Positions 17,132-25,662 of a DNA stretch of 64,000 nucleotides are shown in pieces. Positions within the stretch are counted from its first letter, which is position 1. Every line of letters begins with the position of its first letter. This DNA is from Collinsella intestinalis DSM 13280 (lineage in GTDB: Bacteria; Actinomycetota; Coriobacteriia; Coriobacteriales; Coriobacteriaceae), in assembly GCF_000156175.1 (NCBI RefSeq), contig NZ_GG692710.1:62060-126059 (forward strand), in the 5' to 3' direction. The position numbers were made by a program, and so were the translations under genes. The notes under the pieces are model-generated. The model had not been told where the DNA came from and made no database searches. It saw only the letters and a list, made by a program, of their open reading frames with translations.

Positions 17132-17905
17132 ATGCATACGAGTGACACTATCGCGACGGCGCCCGCCGGCGAATACCTGGTGCGCATCGAAGGGTTGCGC
17201 AAGTCCTTCGGCGACCTGGAGGTCTTGCGCGACGTCAATCTGGACGTCGCCCCCGGCGAGGTCGTGACGATCATCGGCGCCTCCGGTTCGGGCAAGTCGA
17301 CCTTGCTGAGGTGCATCAATCTGCTGGAGACGCCCGACGCGGGCCACGTGTGGTTCCAGGGGAGCGACCTGACCGCGGATCATGTGGATGTGAACGCCCT
17401 GCGCGAGGACATCGGCATGGTGTTCCAGGGCTTCAACCTGTTCAACAACATGGATGTGCTCGCCAACTGCACGTTGGCGCCCATCACCCGCAAGAAGATG
17501 TCGAAGGCCGAGGCCGAGGAGGTGGCGCTTGGGCACTTGCGCTCGGTGGGACTCGAGGCCTTCGCCCATGCGGCACCCTCCACGCTCTCGGGCGGGCAGA
17601 AGCAGCGCGTCGCCATCGCGCGCGCCCTGTGCATGCGCCCGAAGATTATGTTGTTCGACGAGCCCACCAGCGCGCTCGACCCGCAGATTGTGGGCGAGGT
17701 ACTCGAGGTCATGCGTACCCTTGCACGCGACGGCATGACGATGGTGGTCGTCACACATGAGATGGAGTTCGCGCGCACCGTATCGGATCGCGTGGTCTTC
17801 ATGGACCGCGGCGTCATCGCCGAGCAGGGCGCGCCCGAGCGGATATTCACCGCGCCCGAGAGCCCCCGCACTCGGGAATTCCTATCCAGATATCTCTCGG
17901 ATTAG
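17132..17905 (+). CDS. Polar amino acid ABC transporter ATP-binding protein
   Basis: The protein has 257 residues. Walker A is [12 protein letters not shown], the Q-loop [10 protein letters not shown], signature [15 protein letters not shown], Walker [14 protein letters not shown], and the H-loop [10 protein letters not shown]. This is the HisP/GlnQ type, as in amino acid importers. It follows the permease stop by 3 bp, so the two are co-translated. A strong hairpin follows at 17922. Confidence 0.96.
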   Translation: MHTSDTIATAPAGEYLVRIEGLRKSFGDLEVLRDVNLDVAPGEVVTIIGASGSGKSTLLRCINLLETPDAGHVWFQGSDLTADHVDVNALREDIGMVFQGFNLFNNMDVLANCTLAPITRKKMSKAEAEEVALGHLRSVGLEAFAHAAPSTLSGGQKQRVAIARALCMRPKIMLFDEPTSALDPQIVGEVLEVMRTLARDGMTMVVVTHEMEFARTVSDRVVFMDRGVIAEQGAPERIFTAPESPRTREFLSRYLSD

Positions 17906-17921
17906 CGAGATTGTATTCATG

Positions 17922-17957
17922 CGGCCCTGTTTCTTATGCATATGGGAAACAGGGCCG
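17922..17957 (+). terminator. Perfect 12-bp hairpin after the ABC transporter
   Basis: CGGCCCTGTTTC (17922-17933) pairs perfectly with GAAACAGGGCCG (17946-17957) around a 12-nt loop. The tail is AAATATTCG, not T-rich, so termination efficiency on the + strand is uncertain. Confidence 0.55.
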
Positions 17958-18052
17958 AAATATTCGAAAAATTCGAATGTTCAGGCGAGCACTTTAGGCT
18001 ACTATAGCAAACCAATGATTGGCGCTGCCGGATTTAGAGGGGACGAGCAACC

Positions 18053-18166
18053 GTGGCACAGCTTCTGGCTACATACGAGGGGAAGGCGATTGCCGCCATC
18101 ACGCCCCGCCAGATCGCCGCCGACGCTGCCGTCCGACGCCAGCGCGCAATCTCCCGACGACGATAG
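18053..18166 (+). CDS. Arginine-rich leader peptide of argGH (putative attenuator ORF)
   Basis: A GTG-start ORF of 37 codons is preceded by AGAGGGG ten bases upstream. The peptide begins (M)AQLLATYEGKAIAAITPRQ and ends AVRRQRAISRRR, with seven Arg codons in all and three tandem CGA codons directly before the TAG stop. It ends 68 bp before a rho-independent terminator (18234) and 211 bp before argG, which makes arginine. This is the classic arrangement of an amino-acid attenuator, in which ribosomes starved for charged tRNA-Arg stall on the leader. No homology search was possible. Confidence 0.7.
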   Translation: MAQLLATYEGKAIAAITPRQIAADAAVRRQRAISRRR

Positions 18167-18175
18167 ATCGTTGTC
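18156..18175 (+). promoter_or_regulatory. Hairpin over the tandem Arg codons of the argG leader
   Basis: The segment pairs GACGACGAT with ATCGTTGTC (one G-U pair) around AG, spanning the CGA-CGA-CGA-TAG end of the leader ORF. A ribosome on those codons would block it and free ATCGTTG...CTCTG, which can pair instead with CAGAGTCCAACCGAT at 18205-18219. The alternative pairing was read by eye. Confidence 0.5.
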
Positions 18176-18233
18176 TCTGTTCGCATGGGGGCCCGGCCTC
18201 CACGCAGAGTCCAACCGATATCGTCAAGGGAAC

Positions 18234-18256
18234 ATCCGCCGAGAGGCGGATTTTTC
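18234..18256 (+). terminator. Attenuator-type terminator upstream of argG
   Basis: The 7-bp stem ATCCGCC / GGCGGAT (18234-18240, 18245-18251) has a GAGA tetraloop followed by TTTT. It lies between the leader peptide and argG, 122 bp before the argG start, so it would stop transcription before the structural genes. Confidence 0.8.
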
Positions 18257-18377
18257 ATATGCGCGCATCGCATGCGACTCGTGACGCGCGCAGACACAGG
18301 TGCGACCGCGGGCACCTCTATATCGGTTGGGCTCAACCCATTTCCACTGCATCAAGGCATCGTGAAAGGATGAGTCC

Positions 18378-19682
18378 ATGAACAACCAGCAATCCAAGGA
18401 AAAGGTCGTGCTCGCGTACTCCGGAGGCCTGGATACCTCCGTGTGCATCAAATGGCTGCAACATGAGATGGACCTCGACGTCATCGCCATGCTGGGCAAT
18501 GTGGGTCAGGAGCACGACGGTCTTGAGAAGGTCGCGGAAAAGGCGCGGATGCTCGGGTGCGTTGCCGTCGAGGTCGTTGACATGACCGACGAGTTTGCCT
18601 CCGACTACATCACCTGCGCCATTGCCGCGAACGCCATGTATGAGAACAAGTACCCCCTGCTCTCCGCGCTTTCCCGCCCGCTGATCTCGAAGCACCTCGT
18701 CGAGACGGCCCATAAGTACGGCGCCACCTGCGTCGCCCACGGTTGCACGGGCAAGGGTAACGATCAGGTGCGCTTCGAGACATCCATCACGGCACTCGAT
18801 CCGTCGCTCAAGGTCATCGCTCCCGTGCGTGAATGGGATCTCGGCATGCGTCCCGACGAGATCGCATATGCGGAGAAGCATGGCGTACCGGTCTCCCAGA
18901 GCATCGAGAAGCCTTATTCCATCGACGACAATCTGTGGGGCCGCGCCATCGAGGCCGGTGTGCTCGAGGACCCGTGGGCGGAGCCCCCGGCGGATATCTG
19001 GACGATGACGGTCGATCCGCTCGATGCCCCCGATGTCCCGACCTACGTCGAGGTCGGGTTCGCTGCGGGAGTGCCCACGAGCCTCGACGGCGAGGAGCTG
19101 CCGCTGCCAGAACTTATCGCCAAGCTCAATCTCATCGCCGGTTCGTGCGGGTACGGCCGCATCGACATGATCGAGAACCGCTATGTCGGGCTGAAATCCC
19201 GCGAGTGCTATGAGGTCCCCGCCGGTCTTGCACTCATCCAGGCGCACAAGGCGCTCGAGGATCTGTGCTTGGAGCGCGACGTGCTCCATCACAAGCTCGC
19301 GCTCGAGCAGCTTTGGGCGGACCAGGTTTACAACGGACGCTGGTTCAGCCCCTTCAAGCAGGCGCTCGACGCATTTATGGCCGCTACGCAACACGACGTG
19401 ACCGGCACGGTGAGACTCAAGCTCTACAAGGGCGGATGCGTGGTTGCGGGTCGCAAGAGCTCCTGCGCCCTGTACGATCCGGCGCTCGCTACCTACGAGA
19501 ACGACGAGGCATTCGACCAGAAGGCGGCGAAGGGCTTCATCGATATCCAGGGGCTTTCGATCAAGACCTGGGCGATGAAGGGGGCCGCGCACATGCAGGA
19601 AGGCGCGTCCGCGCCCACGTCTTTCGATGTCTTGGATGGTACGGCCGGTTCCCACACCGCGAGCCGCGCGGTGAACTTCTGA
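18378..19682 (+). CDS. argG: Argininosuccinate synthase
   Basis: The protein has 434 residues. The ATP-pyrophosphatase P-loop is VLAYSGGLDTSVCIKWL; other conserved pieces are AHGCTGKGNDQVRFE, the IDDNLWGRAIEAG segment and RKSSCALYD. It joins citrulline and aspartate to argininosuccinate using ATP. argH follows after 99 bp. A GAAAGGATG upstream of the ATG at 18378 supports the start. The long leader with peptide and terminator suggests control by arginine supply. Confidence 0.97.
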   Translation: MNNQQSKEKVVLAYSGGLDTSVCIKWLQHEMDLDVIAMLGNVGQEHDGLEKVAEKARMLGCVAVEVVDMTDEFASDYITCAIAANAMYENKYPLLSALSRPLISKHLVETAHKYGATCVAHGCTGKGNDQVRFETSITALDPSLKVIAPVREWDLGMRPDEIAYAEKHGVPVSQSIEKPYSIDDNLWGRAIEAGVLEDPWAEPPADIWTMTVDPLDAPDVPTYVEVGFAAGVPTSLDGEELPLPELIAKLNLIAGSCGYGRIDMIENRYVGLKSRECYEVPAGLALIQAHKALEDLCLERDVLHHKLALEQLWADQVYNGRWFSPFKQALDAFMAATQHDVTGTVRLKLYKGGCVVAGRKSSCALYDPALATYENDEAFDQKAAKGFIDIQGLSIKTWAMKGAAHMQEGASAPTSFDVLDGTAGSHTASRAVNF

Positions 19683-19781
19683 TGCCCGTACGGGATGCGT
19701 GAGGGGATGGACCGCGTGGGGGATGGTTTTCCGCGCGGCGGATGCGGCCGAGACGGGTTGCCGCGGAAAGGATGGATGAGG

Positions 19782-21209
19782 ATGGCGCTTTGGGGTGGAC
19801 GGTTCAAGGAGGACGTTGCTGTCGCCACGCAGGAGTTCGGCGCGTCGCTGCCGGTCGACAAACACCTGTACAAGCAGGATATCGCTGGTTCGAAGGCGCA
19901 TGCACGTATGCTCGCCAAGCAGCACATCATCTCCCAGGGGGACTGCGATGCCATAGTGGGGTGCCTCGACGATATCGAGGGGGAGATCGATGCCGGGTCG
20001 TTCCCCTTCCATATCGAGGACGAGGACATCCACATGGCGATTGAGGGGGAGCTCACGCGCCGCATTGGCGAAGCGGGTAAGCGCCTGCATACCGGGCGTT
20101 CCCGCAACGACCAGGTCGCCACCGACACACGGCTTGCCGCGAAGGCGCTCGCCCACGACCTCATGCAGGCGAATTTGCATATGCGCGAGGCCCTGATCGG
20201 GGCCGCATGCGACAACGAGGGCGTGGTCTTGCCGGGCATGACGCATCTCCAGCACGCGCAGCCCGTTCTCCTCTCGCACCATCTGCTCGCGTACTACTGG
20301 ATGTTCGAGCGCGATTTCCATCGGCTGACCGCGGCCTTCGAAGCAGCCGATGCATCCCCGCTGGGGGCGGCAGCGCTCGCCGGGACCACGTATCCGATCG
20401 ATCGCGTCGCGGCCTCGTACGAGATGGGGTTCGCTCGCGTCATCTGCAACTCGCTCGATGCGGTCTCTGATCGAGATTTCATTTTGGACCTGCATTTCGC
20501 ATGCTCGACCATGGCCATGCACCTCTCCCGCCTCGCCGAGGAGATCGTGCTGTGGAGCAGTTCGGAGTTCGGCTATATCACCCTTTCCGACGCATATTCC
20601 ACGGGCTCCTCGATCATGCCCCAAAAGAAGAATCCCGATTTCGCAGAGCTCATCAGGGGAAAGACGGGTCGCGTCTACGGCAATCTCCTGCAGCTGCTGG
20701 TGACGTGCAAGGGGTTGCCGCTGGCATACAACAAGGACTTGCAAGAGGACAAGGGCGGTATGCTCGATTCCGCCCGCACGCTCTCCCAGAGCCTCGCCGT
20801 CATGGCGGGGATGATCTCCACCTGCACGTTCAACGCCGATGTCATGCGCGCAGCCTGCGAGGTCGGGCATCTCGCGGCGACGGATGTCGCCGACTACCTC
20901 GCCAAGAAGGGCATGCCGTTCCGTGAGGCGCATGAGGTTGTCGGGCGCCTGGTGCTTGTATGCGAGGAGCGCGGATGTCGGCTCGACGATCTGCCCCTTG
21001 CCGTATTTCAGGAGGCGAGCCCCCTGTTCGGCCCCGATATCGTCTCGTCTCTCGATATCGACGCCATCGTCGGTGCGCGCTCGACGATGGGCGGTACGTC
21101 TCCCTCTGCCGTGAGGGAGCAGATGCGCCTGGTTCGGGCGTCGCTCGTCGCGGATGAAGCGCATCTCGAGGGGATTTCGTCTCTCGTTCCCATGGGGGAG
21201 GGCGCCTAA
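19782..21209 (+). CDS. argH: Argininosuccinate lyase
   Basis: The protein has 475 residues. It starts MALWGGRFKED, the usual N-terminus of ArgH, contains HTGRSRNDQVATD and ends its core with the fumarase-superfamily signature SSIMPQKKNPD. It splits argininosuccinate into arginine and fumarate. Met at 19782 is preferred over 19776 or the longer frame because of the conserved N-terminus and the GAAAGG/GAGG upstream. argB, argC, argD, argF and argJ are not in the window. Confidence 0.96.
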   Translation: MALWGGRFKEDVAVATQEFGASLPVDKHLYKQDIAGSKAHARMLAKQHIISQGDCDAIVGCLDDIEGEIDAGSFPFHIEDEDIHMAIEGELTRRIGEAGKRLHTGRSRNDQVATDTRLAAKALAHDLMQANLHMREALIGAACDNEGVVLPGMTHLQHAQPVLLSHHLLAYYWMFERDFHRLTAAFEAADASPLGAAALAGTTYPIDRVAASYEMGFARVICNSLDAVSDRDFILDLHFACSTMAMHLSRLAEEIVLWSSSEFGYITLSDAYSTGSSIMPQKKNPDFAELIRGKTGRVYGNLLQLLVTCKGLPLAYNKDLQEDKGGMLDSARTLSQSLAVMAGMISTCTFNADVMRAACEVGHLAATDVADYLAKKGMPFREAHEVVGRLVLVCEERGCRLDDLPLAVFQEASPLFGPDIVSSLDIDAIVGARSTMGGTSPSAVREQMRLVRASLVADEAHLEGISSLVPMGEGA

Positions 21210-21387
21210 TCGGAGGGCTCGATGATGGTGGTTTCGTGGGCGAGCGGTGTATGTTCGCGTGGGGAAACGTTTCAGCTGGGCCCTTTGTCGAAATGTGGGT
21301 TTCCGCCCTTGCGCTTTGGGTACCATGGCGTAGCGAACATACAGCGCGCAAGGCGCGTTTCCAGCCCTCCCATCGAAAGGGGAACCC

Positions 21388-21795
21388 GTGGCAGATATCG
21401 AGAAGACCTTCATCATGATCAAGCCCGATGCCGTCCGTGACCGCAAGACGGGCCTCATCATCGACCGCATCGAGCGTTGCGGCCTCACCATTGAGAAGAT
21501 GGAGAAGTGCGAGCTTGACGAGGACCTCGTCAAGGTGCATTACGCTCATCTGGCCGACAAGCCGTTCTTCGGCGACATCGTCGATTTCATGACGAGCGGC
21601 CCCGTGGTGAAGATGGTCGTGTCCGGCCTCTCCGCCGTCTCCAAGATGCGCACCCTCATGGGCGCCACCAACCCGCTCGACGCGGCCCCCGGCACGATTC
21701 GCGGCGACTTTGCCAACGACGTGAACGCGAACATCATCCACGGCTCCGATTCCCTGGAAAACGCGGCCATCGAGATCGAGCGCTTCTTCGGCTAG
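21388..21795 (+). CDS. ndk: Nucleoside diphosphate kinase
   Basis: The protein has 135 residues with a GTG start behind GAAAGGGG. EKTFIMIKPDAVRD is the N-terminal motif, and the phosphorylated His lies in NANIIHGSDSLENA. It balances NTP and dNTP pools. A strong terminator follows, so it is likely monocistronic. Confidence 0.97.
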   Translation: MADIEKTFIMIKPDAVRDRKTGLIIDRIERCGLTIEKMEKCELDEDLVKVHYAHLADKPFFGDIVDFMTSGPVVKMVVSGLSAVSKMRTLMGATNPLDAAPGTIRGDFANDVNANIIHGSDSLENAAIEIERFFG

Positions 21796-21827
21796 GTGCG
21801 ACGACCGTCCAATATGCCCCCCCCTAC

Positions 21828-21863
21828 AACGCGGTTCGGCCTTTGCGGGCCGAGCCGCGTTTC
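21828..21863 (+). terminator. Terminator of ndk
   Basis: The 13-bp stem AACGCGGTTCGGC / GCCGAGCCGCGTT (one G-T pair, 21828-21840 with 21849-21861) ends in TTT. Confidence 0.75.
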
Positions 21864-21930
21864 CGTGAGAAGGGCGGATGGGGCTGCTACACTTGGAGGC
21901 AGTTGAATGACACATCGAAAGGGGATCGCC

Positions 21931-23313
21931 GTGGATGTCAAGAACGTGAACAACATGACGCTTGAGCAGCGTGACTGCGCGCTGTGCGACCTGTTGAATT
22001 CCGAGCTGATCTGCGCGCTGGGCTGCACTGAGCCCATCGCCGTCGCATATGCCGCGGCGCTTGCCCGACTCGTGCTAGGGTGCGAGCCCGAATCGCTCGA
22101 GGTGGGTTGCTCCGGCAACATCATCAAGAACGTCAAGAGCGTCACCGTCCCCAATTCCGGTGGCATGCGCGGCGTCGAGGCCGCGGCGGTCCTCGGCGCG
22201 GTCGGCGGCGACGCCTCGGCGGCCCTCGAGGCCCTTGAGGGCGTGGGCGAGGCGGACATAGCGCGCACGCGCGACCTGCTTGCCCAGGAGGGCTACTGCG
22301 AGGTGACGCTGATCGAGGGTGTGCCGAACCTCTACATCGAGATCAAGGCGCACGCACTGGGCCATGTGGCCGAGGTCGCCATTTCCGAGCACCACACGAA
22401 CGTGGTTCGCTGCGCGCGCGACGGCGTGCCCGCCAACCAGCTGTGCCCCGCCGCCCGCGGCGGTGACGTGGAGGATTCCTGCTCCGGCACCTGTGCGCTC
22501 ATGAGCGCCGTGCAGTCCGCCGGCGATTCCGATGCGCCTGCCGCCAAGCCCCTCGAGGGCCTCACGCTCGACATCATCCTGGACTTCGTGGAGGGCGGCG
22601 ATATCTCCGGTGCACGCGAGTCCCTCGAGCGCCAGCTCACGCTCAACACGGCCATCTCGGAGGAGGGCCTTGTCAACGAGTGGGGCGCCGAGGTGGGCCG
22701 CACGCTGCTCGCCACGCGCGGTGACGATGTGGCCTGCCGCGCCCGCGCCCGTGCTGCGGCCGGTTCCGATGCCCGTATGAGCGGCTGCGCCCTGCCCGTC
22801 GCGATCGTGTGCGGGTCGGGCAACCAGGGCATCACGTGCGCCATGCCCGTGGCGACCTACGCCGAGGAGCTCGGCATCGAGGGCGATCGCCTGTTGCGCG
22901 CGCTCGCCCTGTCCGATCTGGTGGCGATTCATGTGAAGAGCTACATCGGTGCGCTTTCGGCGTTTTGCGGCGTGGTGTGCGCAGGATGCGGTGCGGGCGC
23001 TGCCATCGAGTGGATGCGCGGCGGGTCGCGTGAGCAGGTTGGCGCCACCATCGTCAACACCCTCGGCAACGTGGGCGGTATCGTGTGCGACGGCGCCAAG
23101 GCGAGCTGCGCCGCCAAGATCTCGGCAGCTGTTGACGCCGCGATCCTCGGTGCCGATATGGCTCAGGCCGGTCGCGGTTTCCGCGCGGGCGAGGGTATCG
23201 TGATGGGCACGGTGGAGGAGACCATCGCGAGCATGGGCTACGTCGGCCGCGTGGGCATGAAGGACACCGATGTCGAGATCTTGAAGCTCATGACGGGCGA
23301 GACCCGGCTGTAA
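21931..23313 (+). CDS. L-cysteine desulfidase / UPF0597 (YhaM/CyuA) family protein
   Basis: The protein has 460 residues. It shows CALGCTEPIAVAYAAALA near the N-terminus and the family core GNIIKNVKSVTVPNSGG. Later come cysteine-bearing glycine-rich motifs CGSGNQGITC, GVVCAGCGAG and GGIVCDGAKASCAAK, which fit an iron-sulfur cluster site. Known members degrade L-cysteine to pyruvate, ammonia and sulfide. GTG at 21931 is chosen because GAAAGGGG lies 6-7 bp upstream, the same layout as ndk; the ATG at 21907 lies upstream of that site. No cysteine transporter is adjacent. Confidence 0.9.
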   Translation: MDVKNVNNMTLEQRDCALCDLLNSELICALGCTEPIAVAYAAALARLVLGCEPESLEVGCSGNIIKNVKSVTVPNSGGMRGVEAAAVLGAVGGDASAALEALEGVGEADIARTRDLLAQEGYCEVTLIEGVPNLYIEIKAHALGHVAEVAISEHHTNVVRCARDGVPANQLCPAARGGDVEDSCSGTCALMSAVQSAGDSDAPAAKPLEGLTLDIILDFVEGGDISGARESLERQLTLNTAISEEGLVNEWGAEVGRTLLATRGDDVACRARARAAAGSDARMSGCALPVAIVCGSGNQGITCAMPVATYAEELGIEGDRLLRALALSDLVAIHVKSYIGALSAFCGVVCAGCGAGAAIEWMRGGSREQVGATIVNTLGNVGGIVCDGAKASCAAKISAAVDAAILGADMAQAGRGFRAGEGIVMGTVEETIASMGYVGRVGMKDTDVEILKLMTGETRL

Positions 23314-23335
23314 GGAGTTTGGACCCCGCGAGGGC

Positions 23336-24082
23336 CTATTCGCCGTTGCAGAACCGTTCTTCGATGCGGTCGAAGTCCTTGGCGAAATCGGCCATGCTGC
23401 CGTTCCACAACGCATGAGGTTGGTAGCCGGCGCCCACGTAGGCCGTTTTAAGGCCGATCGAGGGGGAGGGGAAGTCACGCTTGGGGTCGTTGCCCACCAT
23501 GAGGGTCTCCTCGGGGGCGAGGCCGAGCTTGTCGAGCGAGTCGCGGTAGTAATCGGCGCTGGGCTTGACACGCGTTGAGTTCTCCCACGTGGTCACAAGT
23601 TCGAAGGGCATGTCGAGCATATCGCCCCAGCCCATACGGCATTCGATGCAGGAGCGCGAGAAGCTCGGGTTGGTGAGTAGCGCGATGCGCAAGCCATGGT
23701 CGAGCACGGTCTGCACCGCCTCGTGGGCTCCCTCGCGAGGGCGGGCGGAGATGGTCCGGTCGTTCTTCTTGGGCAGGACCTCCCGCTCGTAGAAGTCGAG
23801 CATGTCGGCGATGGCGGGCTCGAGGATGGGGATGCCGCAGCGGCGCTCGATTTCATCGGCGAAGAACTGGCGGTTGGTACGGGTGTCCCCCTGTGCGCGA
23901 TCGCCGTTGTTGAGGGCGAGCATGGCCGAGCCGAGGGGGGAGAAGAGCGACACGATGGGTTTGCGGGCGACCTGCGCGAGCAAGTTCGCCTCGTCGAGCG
24001 CGAACACGCCGATGAAGGCGCTGAGATTGATGCTGAGCAGCGTGTCGTCCATGTCGAAGACGACGGCTTTGAGCTGGGGCAT
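23336..24082 (-). CDS. HAD-superfamily hydrolase
   Basis: The protein has 248 residues. Motif I is AVVFDMDDTLLSIN, motif II region RIALLTNPSF, a lysine in STRVKPSADYY and motif IV LMVGNDPKRDFPSP, with a helical C1 cap between motifs I and II. The substrate is unknown. The start at 24082 follows CAGGAG; an upstream extension is rejected. It is convergent with the desulfidase gene, whose stop is only 22 bp away, and no terminator hairpin fits between them. Confidence 0.9.
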   Translation of the reverse strand: MPQLKAVVFDMDDTLLSINLSAFIGVFALDEANLLAQVARKPIVSLFSPLGSAMLALNNGDRAQGDTRTNRQFFADEIERRCGIPILEPAIADMLDFYEREVLPKKNDRTISARPREGAHEAVQTVLDHGLRIALLTNPSFSRSCIECRMGWGDMLDMPFELVTTWENSTRVKPSADYYRDSLDKLGLAPEETLMVGNDPKRDFPSPSIGLKTAYVGAGYQPHALWNGSMADFAKDFDRIEERFCNGE

Positions 24083-24305
24083 AGCGTCTCCTGGGTCTTG
24101 TTCTGTGTTGGGCGGGGCAAATCGGGCGTGAGGGAATCGCGCGCTCGCATTGAACCACTTGTACCCCATCGGCGTTTGTCTAGCCCTTTAAGTCTGCGAA
24201 TCGGTTGCCGCTGCCTTCCCTCTTGCGGTGCTTGTCCCTGGTATATACGTCACCGTTTGCCGGAAAATTGCTACCGTTCACGGTTTCATTGAGATGGGCT
24301 TTCTA

Positions 24306-24414
24306 AAATTAAATCGATATAAATAGCTGGAAATACGGTAAAAATAACGTTCCTGCACAAGAATGGCCTTGTGCCCTCTCGGTCGTCTTCAAAACTTGAA
24401 TCGATATAATTCAA
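24306..24414 (+). promoter_or_regulatory. AT-rich control region of the beta-glucoside operon
   Basis: The 398-bp gene-free gap (24083-24480) is unusually AT-rich. It holds the operator at 24396-24414, an imperfect partner TTAAATCGATATAAA (24309-24323) matching the operator's left part, and a perfect inverted repeat GCACAAG-6-CTTGTGC (24355-24374). TATAAT (24405-24410) lies inside the operator and can serve as a -10; no good -35 is visible. The rest of the gap shows no gene. Confidence 0.55.
24396..24414. promoter_or_regulatory. LacI-type operator upstream of the beta-glucoside operon
   Basis: TTGAAT-N7-ATTCAA is a perfect 6+6 palindrome. The same half-sites with the same spacing occur before the LacI gene (32715-32733), so the regulator probably binds both. 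It overlaps the likely -10, consistent with repression. Confidence 0.65.
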
Positions 24415-24480
24415 ATCGTCAAACGCACGAGATGTGTCGTGCGCGGCGACTGAAGACACGCAAAGGAAGGACGTTCTCGT

Positions 24481-25566
24481 ATGAAGTGGGGCATTTCCCT
24501 GTATCCCGAGCATTCTACGGTCGAGCAGGATTGCTCGTACATCGAGCGTGCCGCCGCACACGGGTTCAACCGCATTTTCTCATGCTTGCTGTCGGTCGAA
24601 GGGGATCCGCAGCAGGTCAAGCGCGAGTCTGCACAGCTGACCTCTTGTGCTCATGCGAACGGCATGGAGGTCATCTTCGATGTGGCCCCCAGTGTCTTCT
24701 CCAAGCTCGGTATCTCCTACGACAATCTTTCGTTCTTCCACGAGATCGGCGCCGACGGAATCCGTCTGGATGAGCCCTTCCAGCCCAGCCAGGTGGCGGA
24801 CATGACGCGCAACCCCTACGGCCTCATGATCGAGCTCAACGCCAGCTGCGCCGACGGCATCCTGCCCGCGACGCTCACGCACGACCCCGATCGCGCGCGC
24901 CTCATCTCCTGCCATAACTTCTACCCGCAGCGTTTCAGCGGTCTTGACGCCGCCTTTTTCGAGCGCGAGAGCGCCCTTGTTCGAGAATTTGGCGTGAACC
25001 TTGCCGCGTTCATCGGCATCCCTCGCGATGACGTTTTCGGTCCCTGGCCGCTCAAGGAAGGCCTCGTTACCCTCGAGTGCCATCGCGGGCTGCCGCTCGA
25101 CTTCCAGGCGCGTCATCTGTCCGCTATGGGTCTCATCGACGACATCATCATCTCCAACTGTTTTGCAACCGAGGAGGAGCTCGCCTCGGTCGAGGAGATC
25201 GACCGCTCCCTCGTTCAGCTCCGCCCCGTCGTCGATCCGGGCTTGACCGACAACGAGCGCACGGTCGCCCTTTACCCCAAGCACAAGGTTCGTGGCGATT
25301 TGAGCCCGTACCTGCTGCGCAGCACTTGGTCGCGAGTCGAGTTTGCGGACCTCGACATCCCTGCGCGCCCGGTAGGCCGCGACCTTATGCGCGGCGACGT
25401 CGTGGTCGTCAACAACGCCAGCCCCCGCTACAAGGGCGAGCTGCAGCTTGTGCTCCAGGACATGCCCGACGACGGCACCCGCAATGTGGTCGGCACGCTG
25501 CCCGCTCACGAGCAGATGCTCCTGGAGTACCTGGACTCCTGGTCGCGCTTCGGCGTCCTGCTGTAG
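24481..25566 (+). CDS. DUF871 / MupG-like TIM-barrel protein
   Basis: The protein has 361 residues. It opens with KWGISLYPEHSTVEQD and has GFNRIFSCLLSVEGD, IFDVAPSVFSKLG and GADGIRLDEPF, the pattern of DUF871 proteins, a TIM barrel followed by a small C-terminal beta domain. The characterised member MupG is a 6-phospho-muramidase cleaving MurNAc-6P-GlcNAc. It is first in an operon of phospho-beta-glucosidases and a Lac-type PTS, so it may hydrolyse a phosphorylated disaccharide taken up here. AAGGAAGG lies about 9 bp before the ATG. Confidence 0.88.
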   Translation: MKWGISLYPEHSTVEQDCSYIERAAAHGFNRIFSCLLSVEGDPQQVKRESAQLTSCAHANGMEVIFDVAPSVFSKLGISYDNLSFFHEIGADGIRLDEPFQPSQVADMTRNPYGLMIELNASCADGILPATLTHDPDRARLISCHNFYPQRFSGLDAAFFERESALVREFGVNLAAFIGIPRDDVFGPWPLKEGLVTLECHRGLPLDFQARHLSAMGLIDDIIISNCFATEEELASVEEIDRSLVQLRPVVDPGLTDNERTVALYPKHKVRGDLSPYLLRSTWSRVEFADLDIPARPVGRDLMRGDVVVVNNASPRYKGELQLVLQDMPDDGTRNVVGTLPAHEQMLLEYLDSWSRFGVLL

Positions 25567-25662
25567 GGCAGATCGCTCCGCGCCCGCATGTTAGCGCTCG
25601 TGTGGATCATGCGGTTCGCATGGGGCGCGGCACCGAGCGCATCGAGATTGAGGAGAGGACAC

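Noticed and set aside
18257..18377. Possible tRNA in the argG leader
   Set aside because: GC-rich stretches and short repeats are present, but no cloverleaf with a T-loop GTTCGA and acceptor stem can be drawn.
18019..18381. 120-codon frame across the argG leader, also Arg-rich
   Set aside because: It reads through the terminator and overlaps the argG start. The 37-codon GTG frame has the better ribosome site and ends at the tandem Arg codons, so I prefer that one.
18333..21533. 1066-codon minus-strand open frame opposite argG/argH
   Set aside because: Antisense shadow of two recognised enzymes, with no ribosome site and no recognisable domain.
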